A stretch of 42,868 nt of DNA from Mesostigma viride (taxonomy: Eukaryota; Streptophyta; Mesostigmatophyceae; Mesostigmatales; Mesostigmataceae): positions 1 through 42,868 of the forward strand of contig RPFO01000818.1 in NCBI GenBank assembly GCA_009746045.1. Direction: 5' to 3'. Of this stretch, positions 16,920-26,042 are shown one piece after another. Position 1 is the first letter of the stretch. The number at the start of each line of letters is the position of its first letter. Under the pieces are notes generated by a model that made no database searches, was not told where the DNA came from, and saw only the letters and a list, made by a program, of their open reading frames with translations. The translations under genes were made by a program, and so were the position numbers.

Positions 16920-17567
16920 TTACTCCACCGTATCCCCCCACCCCAACTTCAATCTGTCCTTGATCAGCCGGACCACGTGCATGTACGCGGTGGGCACCAG
17001 GATCGTGTCGGCGGCGAAGTGGTCGCCGTGCACGTCCACGACCTGCGCCCCCTGGGGCGCGGCGATGCACGCCATCTGCAGCAGGTCCGCCCCGCCGATC
17101 GCCCTCCCGTCCGACGCGTGCACGAACACGACTTTGGCCCGCTCCGGCCTCCCCTCCATGCGCCCCAGGGCGAGCAGGAAGGTCTCGGGCGCGGCCACCG
17201 CCAGCACGCCGCGGAAGAGCTCCTCCACCTCGACGAGGCCGTCCCGCGTCTTGCCGTTCAGACACTCGGCCAGGTAGGCCGCCATCTCACGGTCGCGGCT
17301 CGGCGCCGTCCACAGACTCGCGGACTGGTCGCGCCGGCTCACGCCGTCCACGTAGAGCCGGAACCATTCGGACGCCCTGACCCTCCTCAGCAGGGCGGCG
17401 TGCAGGGCGCAGTACTCGTCAAGGGTGATGGGACGGTCGTCCTCGGGGGCCGCGCCGTCCGCGGCCAGGGAAAGGAGCGCGGACAAGGACGGGGTGTCGT
17501 TCCTCCCCCTTGGCGGCGGCGCGTGCGGCCACACGTACTCGGGCAGGTCGTCCGTGTTCACGAGCAT
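16920..17567 (-). CDS. Unknown 215-residue protein
   Basis: A globular composition with several clear segments (RPITLDEYCALHAALLRRV, then EVEELFRGVLAVAAPETFLL and a final YMHVVRLIKDRLKLGWGD). I use the ATG at 17567, which precedes VNTDDLPEYVW; an ATG at 17588 adds seven residues. It diverges from the DNA methyltransferase with about 23 bases between the two starts, so they probably share a promoter. No family is recognised. The central VVFVHASDGRAIGGADL strand-turn is suggestive of an alpha/beta fold but no catalytic set is visible. Confidence 0.55.
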   Translation of the reverse strand: MLVNTDDLPEYVWPHAPPPRGRNDTPSLSALLSLAADGAAPEDDRPITLDEYCALHAALLRRVRASEWFRLYVDGVSRRDQSASLWTAPSRDREMAAYLAECLNGKTRDGLVEVEELFRGVLAVAAPETFLLALGRMEGRPERAKVVFVHASDGRAIGGADLLQMACIAAPQGAQVVDVHGDHFAADTILVPTAYMHVVRLIKDRLKLGWGDTVE

Positions 17568-17590
17568 TTTGTGTGTGCGTATATGCAAAG

Positions 17591-18523
17591 ATGGTGAGGG
17601 TATGGCGTCACATCGACCTGTTCGCGGGCCTGGGCGGCTTCTCGTTGGGCCTCAAGAAGGTCCTCGACGTCCGCACGGTGATGGCCGTGGAGATGAACCC
17701 GACGGCTTGCAAGGTGTACGAGATCCTGAACGACGTGGCCCCGATCTGCGACAAAATAGAGAACGTGCCCGACGAGACCATCCCCAAGGCTGACATCCTC
17801 ACGGCCGGGTTCCCCTGTCAGGCGTTCAGCGCCGCCGGGCTGCAGCACGGGATGCGCGACGTACGGACGAGGGGCATCCGCCACATATTCCGATTCATCG
17901 AGAAGTCTGACCCCCGGTACGTCATCCTGGAGAACGTGCCGGCCATCCAGCGGTTCCCCGTGTTCAAGCGGATCGTGCACAACCTCCGCAAGCACGGGTA
18001 TTACGTGGCGCACCAGGTGCTGAGCACGCACCTGCACGCGGGGCTGCGGCAGAAGCGCAAGAGGGTGTTCATCGTGGCCAGCAAGAAGATGATCCCCGGC
18101 AGCTTCCCCCCGCCCGAGGTGGGCCGCACGGACAGCTTCGACTTCAAGCAGACGGCTCCGGCGCGGTACTACCTGAAACCCGGCAGCCGGATGCACAAGG
18201 TGCTCAAGGGCTCGCGCCAGGGGCAGTTCCTGTCGGCCAATTACAGCTTCGAGCCCAGGAAGGACATGGTGGCGCCGACCCAGCGCGCGTCCCAGGGCGC
18301 CAACAAGGGGGCCAGGATCTACATCCGCGACCCGCGGGGGCTGCGCACGCTCACCGAGGAGGAGGCGTTTCGTTTGCAGGGGATCCCGCAGGGGCGGATC
18401 GAGCGGCTGAAGGCGAGCGTGAGCATGAACTCGATCCTGAAGATGGTGGGCAACAGCGTCAGCCCGCGTTTGGTGGCGAAGGTGGCCGCCGGGCTGATGG
18501 GGCTTACAGGGGCGCAAAAATAA
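17591..18523 (+). CDS. C5 cytosine DNA methyltransferase
   Basis: A compact 310-residue enzyme with all main motifs in order: DLFAGLGGFSLGL (9-21, cofactor), VEMNPTAC (33-40), the catalytic Cys76 in GFPCQAFSAAG, ENVPAIQ (motif VI, 114-120), QKRKRVFIV (motif VIII, 154-162) and GNSVSPRLV near the C terminus. The target-recognition region (about 175-265) is short, so a short recognition site is likely. It transfers a methyl group from S-adenosylmethionine to cytosine, plausibly to mark viral DNA or support a restriction pair. No partner endonuclease is recognised nearby. The start is the ATG at 17591, after which the motifs follow at normal spacing. Confidence 0.93.
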   Translation: MVRVWRHIDLFAGLGGFSLGLKKVLDVRTVMAVEMNPTACKVYEILNDVAPICDKIENVPDETIPKADILTAGFPCQAFSAAGLQHGMRDVRTRGIRHIFRFIEKSDPRYVILENVPAIQRFPVFKRIVHNLRKHGYYVAHQVLSTHLHAGLRQKRKRVFIVASKKMIPGSFPPPEVGRTDSFDFKQTAPARYYLKPGSRMHKVLKGSRQGQFLSANYSFEPRKDMVAPTQRASQGANKGARIYIRDPRGLRTLTEEEAFRLQGIPQGRIERLKASVSMNSILKMVGNSVSPRLVAKVAAGLMGLTGAQK

Positions 18524-18547
18524 TGTCAGTCTAGCAGAGAGAGACGG

Positions 18548-19162
18548 ATGCGACCGAAGAAGAGCGCGATACACGAGGGCGTGCGAGCCCTGCACCGACT
18601 GGCCCAGAAGGCGATGGACGCGCCCGAGGACACGCCGCAGCAGCGGAGGCAGAAGGCGCGCGCTCTGTCCGAGCTGCTGATCCCTATGATGCGCGTCCAC
18701 CAGGCGCGGACGGGGTCGCTGTTCGACGATCTGGACTACTACCCCCCGTACGTTCACGCGGGCTACGGAGCAGGTGAGCTGTACTGGGACGACGACGCCG
18801 ACGCTCCCTCGGAGAAGGATGAAGAGAGGGATGACCTTGCTGTCGGCCCTGATGATGATGCTGATGGTGGTAGTGGCGATGAGCCCGGGCGTGCTGATGG
18901 TCGTCGTGCCGATGAGCCGGCCGGGCGTGATGATGATGCTGATGGTGGTAGTGGCGATGAGCCCGGGCGTGCTGATGGTCGTCGTGCCGATGAGCCGGCC
19001 GGGCGTGATGATGATGCTGCAACTGCTGCTGCCCCCGATGGCGGTCGTCGTGCCGATGAGCCCGGGCGTGATGATGATGCTGCTGCTGGTGCCCCTCCCC
19101 CTGCCGTCCCTGAGGCTGCTACTGCTGGTGCCCCCCCCCTGCTCCCCCCCTGCTGTCCCTGA
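18548..19162 (+). CDS. Unknown protein with Asp/Gly/Ala repeats
   Basis: Residues 1-85 look real: a basic helical start (EGVRALHRLAQKAMDAPED), then ARALSELLIPMMRVHQAR and a Tyr-rich DDLDYYPPYVHAGYG. The rest is low in complexity, made by two perfect 26-residue repeats (DDDADGGSGDEPGRADGRR...) and a Pro/Ala/Cys tail that runs through C-rich repeats. The stop at 19162 may depend on a C run of uncertain length, since the following repeats encode the same tail in another frame. It lies 24 bases downstream of the methyltransferase in the same direction. Function unknown. Confidence 0.5.
   Translation: MRPKKSAIHEGVRALHRLAQKAMDAPEDTPQQRRQKARALSELLIPMMRVHQARTGSLFDDLDYYPPYVHAGYGAGELYWDDDADAPSEKDEERDDLAVGPDDDADGGSGDEPGRADGRRADEPAGRDDDADGGSGDEPGRADGRRADEPAGRDDDAATAAAPDGGRRADEPGRDDDAAAGAPPPAVPEAATAGAPPLLPPCCP
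18851..19006. repeat. 78-bp tandem repeat, two units
   Basis: The units start GATGATGATGCTGATGG at 18851 and 18929 and are nearly identical; a third partial unit begins at 19007. They encode 26-residue repeats. Confidence 0.85.
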
Positions 19163-19243
19163 GGCTGATGCTGCTGGTGCCCCCCCCCTGCTCCCCCCCT
19201 GCTGTCCCTGAGGCTGATGCTGCTGGTGCCCCCCCCCTGCTCC
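19123..19243. repeat. C-rich tandem repeat of about 48 bp
   Basis: A unit with CTGCTGGTG, a long C run, TGCTC, a second C run and TGTCCCTGAGGCTGATG recurs nearly three times. The C runs differ in length between units, so reading frames through it are unreliable. Confidence 0.7.
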
Positions 19244-19268
19244 TGTTAGTGCTAAAACATTTATAACA

Positions 19269-22069
19269 ATGAGAGATACGGCACACAGGTATGTATATTC
19301 GAATCTTGCCACTCCGGAAGGAGTACAGATTCAAATTGAGTATCTCCTGGCGCATGCACCAGGCGGTAAACCCGATACAACAACCAGCAAAATGATAGAA
19401 GGGTTTACAGAAAGAAAGGACTTGCTAGAACTGAAAGCGGATATTGAGGAGGCGAAAACGTCAGTGAACGCTGCCTGGTCAAAGTACACCGTCGAAGAAA
19501 TGTGGGACAAGCATAAATATTTGAAAAACAGAATCGAAAAACACCAAAAGGACAAACGCACATATCAAGAGCTAGAGGAACTGCACAGGGCATGGTTTAG
19601 GTTCAATGATATGGCGCGTGCTAAAGAACAACACAGTGTAGAGAAACTGGATAAGGCAGCGAAGGAGCAGATAAGGGAGGTAGACGCAAAAATCCTTGAT
19701 AGGCAAGTGATATCAGACACAGAAGGAGAACGAATGTTAAAAAAACTGACAACAATCCTAGAGGGCGCCTCGCGTGCCAGCAATGCTGTTGATAAAGCCG
19801 CGGCCGAAAGCGCTAAGGCATTGACAGGTGAGATAAAGAGGTATATCAACAAGATAGACACCGTGTTGAAGCAGGGCGCAGAGGAAGACAAGGAACTGAA
19901 AGGACTTCTAGAGGGCGTCGAGGGGCTGAACCTGCAAGAGGTCCAGAAAAGGTTTAACAAGGCACAAAGGCTTTATCACAGAGAACCCGCAAATGGGGTG
20001 ATTGAAGAACTCGGAGAACGTCTCTACTTTTTAAAGCAGGTTGACAAGTTAAGTAAATCGAGGCAAGAAAGAATTAGTTTTCTCGACAAATCTTTGAAGA
20101 CAATTAAAGGCAAAGATAGCATAGATCTCTTATGGGCGGTACAACATTTACAACGAACATGGGACGCACTTCCGAAAGAAATGAAGGAGGAGGAGGCGGT
20201 GCAAGCAAAAGCGAAAGAATTTACAGATCTGGCATCGAATGCCATCCGAGATGAACTCGATAGACTTTATAACACCGACAAAAATGGGTGGCTAACCCGT
20301 GTCATTGAATTGCCAGCATACGGCGGGGGGCGTGAAGAGCTGGCATCGCGCCTGGAATCCGCACTTGGCGATTGGCAACCGTCCAAGCATGGGCTAATCA
20401 AGGACGAGAATGTTAGAAAAAGGGGGGAGGAGCTTCTCGCACAAGTAAAGTCCGAGCTTTCTAGGCGAGAGGGGTCGGGGGCGAAGGGGGCACTGCCTGT
20501 CGACAACGTCTTGGCACAACTGGAAGCCGAAAATGCGGGGGGGGACGCCGCCGTGGCCGAACTGGAAGCGTTGTTTCAAAACGCTAAGACCCCCGCCGAC
20601 TTGGAAACAGCAAAGAACGCGGCATTTAGCTTGCTTAAGAGGGAGTTTGATGATAAGCTCGTTGATGATAAGCTCGCTGAAAAAGCGTCAGAAGAATACG
20701 AGAATGCGTTACATAGAATTGACCCGGTAGGTTGGGCCAGTTTTGTCAACGCTGTTGAGCCGAAAATGGACAAAATGGATGACGGCAACCTTCTCACATA
20801 CATGAATTTGGCCACTGACGCATTAAAAAGGATAAAGGCGATCATCCAATCCCCGCCACCCGAGCTGAGCCCTTCTTATATCGAGGGTGCGAAGGCTATG
20901 GCCGAAGTATTGGATGAACGTCTGGACAGCGTACAGGTGGAAGCGGAAATGCGCCATATCAGAAAACGAGCGGCACAGGGGGAGGAGGAGGCGGATAGCG
21001 ACGAGGAGGCAGGCGATGGCGGCGGGGTTGGCAATGGCGGAGGGGTTGGCGATGGCGGCGGGGTTGGCGATGGCGGCGGGGTTGGCGATGGCGGCGGGGT
21101 TGGCGATGGCGGCGGGGGTGGCGGTGGCGGTGGCGGTGACGCGGAGGTGCAGGCTCTCGTGGACGACGCCTGGGGGCCTATGGCGATTGTGCCATACAGC
21201 GGACCGCGGACACGGCCGCTGACATTCAGCTTGGCAGGACCCTCAATTAATTTCTGGGACATTCAGGACGCCATTCGCGCGTACCATGGCGCACAGCCCA
21301 TCACCGGCATCAGGGGCCCTATGGCGATTGTGCCATACAGCGAACCCTGGGACAATCTCGTCCCCTACGCCAATCGCGCGGCCCATGGCGCACATAATTC
21401 TATGGCGATTCTTCCCGTTGGTGTCGGTATGGGCGGATCTAAGAGGAAGGCGGGAGGGGCGTCTTTAGCGGCACCCCTAAAACCTCCGACAATCGGTCAC
21501 AGGTCCTTAAATACAAAGAGGCGGGAACGAACACGTGATGAGAGACGAAAACGTAATGCGAGACAGGGGATATTCCCTCCCGAGGATATCATATATGACC
21601 GGGGCGACTTCACGCCGGAACGGCTATACCCCGACTCTTTCATGCCAAGTCAGGTGAACCCGGTATTTGAGTTACGTGAACCCGGGGAGGTGGAAGCCTT
21701 AGCTCGAAGCGTGGATCAGTCGGAAGGACCCTGGAGGTTTAGTGCAGCGAACTGGGACCTGATAGAGACCGCGGCGAGACTGCAACAAAATTTAATAGAC
21801 TTTAATAAATTGGGCCCCACGCCTCGAGAGCCGATGGAGGAGAGACGATGGAGCAGCGGGGGGGCATCGGCCAGGGTCGAGGAGGGCGACAGGAGGGGGT
21901 CTACCGGGGGCATCAGAGGGAAGACGGGCAAGGTCACCCCCCTGCTCGATGAACTCATGAGCTTGAGGGCGCATACGGGTACAAGGGCGGCGAAGGGTAC
22001 CCCCCTACTAGAAGAGTTAAGGATGTTGAGGGAGCAAAAGGCGCAAATGCAAGGGGGGGGGGGCGTTGA
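19269..22069 (+). CDS. Large coiled-coil protein of atypical base composition
   Basis: A roughly 930-residue protein. About residues 40-570 are highly charged, helical and Leu/Lys/Glu-rich, as in long coiled coils. Then comes a glycine repeat (DGGGVG, about seven copies, 21016-21140), two copies of PMAIVPYS (near residues 637 and 683), a basic segment and a C-terminal region ending LLEELRMLREQKAQMQG. The DNA is visibly poorer in G+C and richer in A-ending codons than its neighbours, which suggests a separate origin. As given, the frame stays open to 24260, but beyond 22069 it merely mirrors the DDE gene. A TGA at 22067 is reached if the 11-G run at 22053-22063 has 12 bases. Confidence 0.6.
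21016..21140. repeat. 18-bp Gly-coding repeat
   Basis: About seven units of GATGGCGGCGGGGTTGGC type encode (DGGGVG)n inside the coiled-coil gene, a flexible linker in the protein. Confidence 0.85.
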
Positions 22070-24242
22070 GCACGATGATGTACGTCGACCCCCCCGGATC
22101 TATGTGCCGGACGAAGTCGGCCGGGAAATCGTCGCCCCGGAAGAACTCGTCCACCACCACCTGCCCCCCCCTATCCAGGAACGTGAACGGGGGCGCCAGC
22201 GGGTCGTTCAGGTGGTCGTAGAAGTCGTCCTTCTTGCCATGGAACCGGTGGACCAGTTTCCACACGTGCGCGGCCATCTCGAGCGGGTGCAAGGGCAAGT
22301 TCGTCCCGTGCTTGTTCGAGGACAGGTTCATCAACGCGTAGTACTTCATCATCAGCAACTGGGTGGCCGCCCTCACCTGGACCATCGTCGTGGGGTTCGC
22401 CGTGCCGTTGTGCTGGGTGTATCTGTCCACGTAATCCTCGTCGTACAGCGGACTGGCGGACGCGTGCAGGGACATGTGGAGAAGGTTGTTCTGCCCCCTC
22501 TCCGCAGCCGTCTGCTTGTCTCGGACCGCGAACAGCGCGTGGTAGATCTGCTCGAAGGTCGCGTGGCGGAAGACCTCGTGCAGTTTGTGCATCGCCAACT
22601 GGATCCCGTCCTCGAAATCCTCCTCGTGATCGAACCTCCCCTCCTCGTCGTTGTATTTCGGCAACACGTTGGCACGCGCCTGGGCGGCCCGTTCGAGCGG
22701 GAGCCCGACCACCTGGATGTCGTTGCGCCCCTTGTTCATCCAGCTCGCCGTCACCGGCGGGGCCTCGCCGAACGTCGCCAGCGACACGGCGTAGTTGTGA
22801 CGCGCGACGTGCGCCTGGATGGCAAAGTCGTACGCCGCCAGCCGCAGTGCGAACCTCATCCTGTCGCCCGGGGTGCCGCCCGGCACTTTCGCTGTCTCCA
22901 ACAAGGTGGAGAGGCGCCCCGTTTCGGGCAAGAACTGCCAGTACTCCTCGTACATCTGAGCGCAGTCCATGGCCTGGGGGTCCGCGGTAAAGCCGTTCGC
23001 AGCGGCGTTCCAGAATTGAAGCGGAGAGCGGCACCGGGCTCGCACCCTGGTCGCCGCACCCGGCGAAACGAAGGCCCTGGGATGGCCGTCATGAAACCAC
23101 CGACGCATGAAGCCGCCCGCGTTTTCCGCCTCCGCCGTCAGGAGCGCCTGCAGGGTCCCGAGCTTCAGTTCGTGCCCGCCCTCCGCCCCCTGTTTCAGCA
23201 TGCACAGGTTGCCGACGACCTCCACGATGCCGCCCCACCACAGCTCCCTGCGCAGGCTCTCCGCCGCGTCCCGGAACCTCTCCTTGCTGGGGTCGTGGTT
23301 GCCGATACGGCTGGGCACGGGGGGCAGGATGCGCAGGAAGAAGGCCGGCATCTGCACCTCGACGCCGTTCGCGACCTTCTTCTCCGGCCACTTCATCGCC
23401 GCCCACACGATCGTCCGCGAGTCGCTCTGCTCCCTCTTGCGGAGGTAGGGCGTCTCCCCCGACTTGGCCCACGCCCTCGAGGGGGCCATGTTCATGTACA
23501 CGCTGCACTCGTCGATGAACACGCAATCCTCGGCGAAGATGCGCCCCTGCAGGGCCAGCAGGTCCTCCTTCGTGCGGGACACGTACGTCGCGTCCTTCTC
23601 GATGTAGTCGTACGCCACCACCTGGTACGTCAGCCCGTGCTCCCTCCTGGCACGCTGCACCTCCCCCTCCGTCAGCTCCAGCCGCGCGGTGACAAGCCCC
23701 GCGGCATTCAAGAAAAGGTTCCGCGCGTTTTGGGGCACGCGGCCCAGCACACCGAGCCGGACCACCTCCTCCCTCCTCCCTCGAAGAGCGTTCACCACGT
23801 ACGCGACGTCTCTCGCCGACATGTACGATGTCTGGGACGTCTGGATCTCCGCGAGCTTTGCCGACAACCTCGCCCAGGTGTCCGCGCCGTACTTACGAAT
23901 CCAGGGCGGGACCCGCTTCTCCTTGACCTCCTTCACGGTGCGCTCCGTCCTGCCCCGCTCGTCCTGTCCGCTCTCCCACGACCGGAGCGCGCGCGGGCGG
24001 AGGGCCGACCGCTTCAGCTCCTCCGGTTTGTTGTAGTCCAGCCCGAGCCCGCCATTCTGGGCCCGGTCGTGCTTCCACAGCTTGTGGTAGCGGATGGCCG
24101 TCTTCTTGTCGATGCCGTACTTCTTGGCAATGTCCAGGACGGTCAGCCCGTCCTCCCTGCGGTTCTTCACGTCCAGCGCCACGCGCTCCCTGAATTGCAG
24201 GCTGTGGGCCTTACCGGCCGGAATGGGTTGGTGGTGGTCCAT
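22017..24242 (-). CDS. Transposase-like DDE (Tc1/IS630-type) protein with long C terminus
   Basis: 741 residues. Residues 16-55 form a helix-turn-helix (LTVLDIAKKYGIDKKTAIRY). A Tc1/IS630-type catalytic strand follows at about 240-282: CVFIDECSVYM (Asp244), then RAWAKSGETPY and RTIVWAAMKW, as in DDE_3 domains. I cannot find a convincing second Asp in the usual DNA-x-x-H context, nor the third acidic residue, so the triad may be lost. The last 400 residues have no counterpart in ordinary transposases. No terminal inverted repeats are visible beside the gene. It may be a domesticated transposase. The final 20 residues run through the C/G run at 22053-22063 and are uncertain. Confidence 0.6.
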   Translation of the reverse strand: MDHHQPIPAGKAHSLQFRERVALDVKNRREDGLTVLDIAKKYGIDKKTAIRYHKLWKHDRAQNGGLGLDYNKPEELKRSALRPRALRSWESGQDERGRTERTVKEVKEKRVPPWIRKYGADTWARLSAKLAEIQTSQTSYMSARDVAYVVNALRGRREEVVRLGVLGRVPQNARNLFLNAAGLVTARLELTEGEVQRARREHGLTYQVVAYDYIEKDATYVSRTKEDLLALQGRIFAEDCVFIDECSVYMNMAPSRAWAKSGETPYLRKREQSDSRTIVWAAMKWPEKKVANGVEVQMPAFFLRILPPVPSRIGNHDPSKERFRDAAESLRRELWWGGIVEVVGNLCMLKQGAEGGHELKLGTLQALLTAEAENAGGFMRRWFHDGHPRAFVSPGAATRVRARCRSPLQFWNAAANGFTADPQAMDCAQMYEEYWQFLPETGRLSTLLETAKVPGGTPGDRMRFALRLAAYDFAIQAHVARHNYAVSLATFGEAPPVTASWMNKGRNDIQVVGLPLERAAQARANVLPKYNDEEGRFDHEEDFEDGIQLAMHKLHEVFRHATFEQIYHALFAVRDKQTAAERGQNNLLHMSLHASASPLYDEDYVDRYTQHNGTANPTTMVQVRAATQLLMMKYYALMNLSSNKHGTNLPLHPLEMAAHVWKLVHRFHGKKDDFYDHLNDPLAPPFTFLDRGGQVVVDEFFRGDDFPADFVRHIDPGGSTYIIVLNAPPPLHLRLLLPQHP

Positions 24243-24299
24243 GGTGGTGCGGGCTCATGACTCGTGCACATAATATTATTTTCCATTAAACCGCTGTCA

Positions 24300-24749
24300 T
24301 CAATACGAGCGACGCTGCAAGTCGTCGGTGAAAGGCACGTTCGTGATACGCTCGTTGTTGGCCTGCGTCCAGGGCTCCACCACGCTCCTGAACGTGTCCC
24401 TGTACGCCCCCATGACCGGGGCCCGCACCGACCCCGGGGCCATGCCCGGGCGGTAGTTGCGCAGGTCCACGCCCCTGCTGGCCGCCTCGCGCGCCTTGCG
24501 ACGGGCCAGCAGCCTGCGGTCGACCATGTGCGCCAGGGTGGCCACCACGGAAATGACGACGCCCCAGAAGGCGCCCGAGAACGATTTGGCCAGCGCGCCT
24601 CCCAGGACGGCCACGTAGATGCCGAACCTCTTCGCGGCCAGAAACCGCTCGCGGGCGGGGATCCCGGGCGCGACCGGCCAGAACGAGAGCAGGTCCTCCG
24701 CTATGCCCTCCGTGTACGCGTCGAGGAACTCCATCGAGTACAACTCCAT
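24300..24749 (-). CDS. Membrane protein with two hydrophobic segments
   Basis: 149 residues. Two adjacent hydrophobic helices (about 42-56 and 59-76, RFGIYVAVLGGALAK and FWGVVISVVATLAHMV) are followed by an Arg/Lys-rich stretch and a hydrophilic C terminus ending DDLQRRSY. A hairpin membrane protein with its C-terminal half on the inner face is likely. It starts 7 bases after an A6 tract with GC-rich flank (24756-24761 on this strand), the motif shared by this block of virion-type genes. No family is recognised. Confidence 0.6.
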   Translation of the reverse strand: MELYSMEFLDAYTEGIAEDLLSFWPVAPGIPARERFLAAKRFGIYVAVLGGALAKSFSGAFWGVVISVVATLAHMVDRRLLARRKAREAASRGVDLRNYRPGMAPGSVRAPVMGAYRDTFRSVVEPWTQANNERITNVPFTDDLQRRSY

Positions 24750-24755
24750 CGCACA

Positions 24756-24761
24756 TTTTTT
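24756..24761 (-). promoter_or_regulatory. A-tract promoter-like motif
   Basis: GCCGGCAAAAAATG on the minus strand, directly before the start region of the membrane protein at 24300-24749. Confidence 0.35.
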
Positions 24762-24774
24762 GCCGGCCGCCGCT

Positions 24775-25284
24775 CTACTCCAGCATCGCCAGTCCCCCGG
24801 CCGCCGCCAGTTCCGCCTCGCCCTCCGCCATCATCTTCTGAATCAGCTCGAAGCAGGCCAGCTCGGGGGTGTCGCTCGACGCGATCTCGCTCGCGAACCC
24901 CGCGGCCATGCTCTCCGCCTGCTTCAGGATTTCCGGCGGGATCTCCTGCACGCCGATGCCCAGGATGGCCAGGGTCTGCAGGTACTGCCAGATGGCCGCC
25001 TTGGTGCCCTCGGGCGACCCCTTCCACCGCTCCTCGAAGTTCACCTCCCTCAGGTAGGGCACGTCCTTGAACTCGGCGAACACGGACTCGTCCTTGGCCA
25101 TGATCCCCTCCATGTGGGGCGCCACAGCCTCCATGTACCTCTGCAGGGGCAGCTTGGCGTTGGACTTGCACGCGAGCTCGAACCCGGATATGAGACCGCG
25201 GATCCGCTTCTCGTCGGGGTAGGCCATCGCCAGCTCGCTGAAGAAGGAGTGCATCATGCTGTTGAACGCCTGGATCGCGGACAT
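24775..25284 (-). CDS. Conserved NCLDV-type helical protein
   Basis: 169 residues, wholly helical. The pattern FNSMMHSFFSELAMAYPDEK at the N terminus, then KDESVF near residue 65 and GTKAAIWQYLQTLAILG near 93-109, is one I associate with a short protein conserved in giant viruses of algae and amoebae, whose consensus has FN...F..EL...FP and NTK.AIW.Y...L. Its function is unknown; abundance in such viruses suggests a virion or late role. The ATG follows a CCGAAAATG context. It diverges from the small membrane protein at 25375. Confidence 0.6.
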   Translation of the reverse strand: MSAIQAFNSMMHSFFSELAMAYPDEKRIRGLISGFELACKSNAKLPLQRYMEAVAPHMEGIMAKDESVFAEFKDVPYLREVNFEERWKGSPEGTKAAIWQYLQTLAILGIGVQEIPPEILKQAESMAAGFASEIASSDTPELACFELIQKMMAEGEAELAAAGGLAMLE

Positions 25285-25316
25285 TTTCGGGCGCTGAGCG
25301 GTATACAAACATGCAC

Positions 25317-25329
25317 TATAAATAAAAGG
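25317..25329 (+). promoter_or_regulatory. TATA-like element (TATAAATAAAAGG)
   Basis: It lies in the 90-bp spacer between divergent genes, 46 bases upstream of the ATG at 25375. Confidence 0.4.
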
Positions 25330-25340
25330 TGGCGTAGCCG

Positions 25341-25348
25341 AAAAAAAA
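25341..25348 (+). promoter_or_regulatory. A-tract promoter-like motif
   Basis: CGTAGCCGAAAAAAAATC, 26 bases upstream of the ATG at 25375; same form as the A-tracts before neighbouring genes. Confidence 0.35.
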
Positions 25349-25374
25349 TCTGTGGCAGTTCGTATACACCGACC

Positions 25375-25566
25375 ATGTCTCTGACCCCGCTCATGCTCGA
25401 CGTCGTCAAGGTCCTGACCCTCCACATGTCCATCGCCATGGCCGCCGCGCACTCCGCGGGAGGCGGCCTCGCCAAGCCCCTGAAGGAGAAGAAGTTCTGG
25501 GTGTCGTTCGGGTTCCAGTCCGCCGCCCTCGCGCTGTTCTGGATGCTGCTAGTGCCCAACCTCTAA
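25375..25566 (+). CDS. Small membrane protein
   Basis: 63 residues. A hydrophobic N-terminal stretch (LDVVKVLTLHMSIAMAAA), a basic loop (KPLKEKKFW) and a second hydrophobic segment (FQSAALALFWMLLVPNL) suggest two membrane passes. The stop is next to the stop of the convergent gene at 25568. The start is supported by the TATA-like element and A-tract just upstream. Too short for family assignment. Confidence 0.6.
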   Translation: MSLTPLMLDVVKVLTLHMSIAMAAAHSAGGGLAKPLKEKKFWVSFGFQSAALALFWMLLVPNL

Positions 25567-25567
25567 A

Positions 25568-25966
25568 TCACGAAGGGGCCGTCGCGGTGGCCGTAGCGAC
25601 ACTCGTCGCGAGCTCCGCCGTCGTCGCCTCCACCACCTTGTCCATGCTCTCCTTGGCGAGGTGCGCGGACACCGCCATCATCACCACGAGGTACGAACCG
25701 CCCGCCCCGCCGGACGTGAAAAAGCCCTTCAGCAGCTTCATCGGCGTGCTGTTGCCGTAGTAGGCCCCGACCGAGAAGTTCCTGTACAGCACGTACGCAA
25801 AGCCCCCCAGGGCCAGCGCCCATTGGATCGACACCATGGAGGCGACGTACCTCTTCAGCCGGAACCGCTCCCTCCGCATGCGCACCGCCGTTGCCAGCGT
25901 GTGCGCGAGGGCGGCCAACAGGCCGAACATGGACAGTCTCCACCAATCTTGCAAGAAGGCTCCCAT
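25568..25966 (-). CDS. Multi-pass membrane protein
   Basis: 132 residues. Hydrophobic segments lie at about 9-27 (LSMFGLLAALAHTLATAV), 43-61 (VSIQWALALGGFAYVLY) and 88-105 (GGSYLVVMMAVSAHLA), with a basic loop after the first. The C terminus is an Ala/Thr run. It is one of several small membrane proteins in this block and plausibly sits in an internal virion membrane. It starts 29 bases after a nine-A tract on its strand. Confidence 0.6.
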   Translation of the reverse strand: MGAFLQDWWRLSMFGLLAALAHTLATAVRMRRERFRLKRYVASMVSIQWALALGGFAYVLYRNFSVGAYYGNSTPMKLLKGFFTSGGAGGSYLVVMMAVSAHLAKESMDKVVEATTAELATSVATATATAPS

Positions 25967-25995
25967 CGATCGCGTCTCGTCAATACTGGGTCATA

Positions 25996-26004
25996 TTTTT
26001 TTTT
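25996..26004 (-). promoter_or_regulatory. A-tract promoter-like motif
   Basis: GGCCAAAAAAAAATATGACC on the minus strand, 29 bases before the ATG of the membrane protein ending at 25568. Confidence 0.35.
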
Positions 26005-26027
26005 GGCCGGCCGCGTTCGGCGGGGCG

Positions 26028-26032
26028 AAAAA
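26028..26032 (+). promoter_or_regulatory. A-tract promoter-like motif
   Basis: GGGGCGAAAAAGTCGCCGC, 10 bases before the ATG at 26043; it lies back to back with the minus-strand motif at 25996. Confidence 0.35.
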
Positions 26033-26042
26033 GTCGCCGCTA

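Noticed and set aside
22070-24260. Plus-strand reading frame continuing the coiled-coil gene for 730 more codons
   Set aside because: It is Arg/Leu/His/Val-rich and exactly antisense to the DDE gene, whose minus-strand reading has helix-turn-helix and DDE motifs. GC-rich DNA keeps such shadows open.
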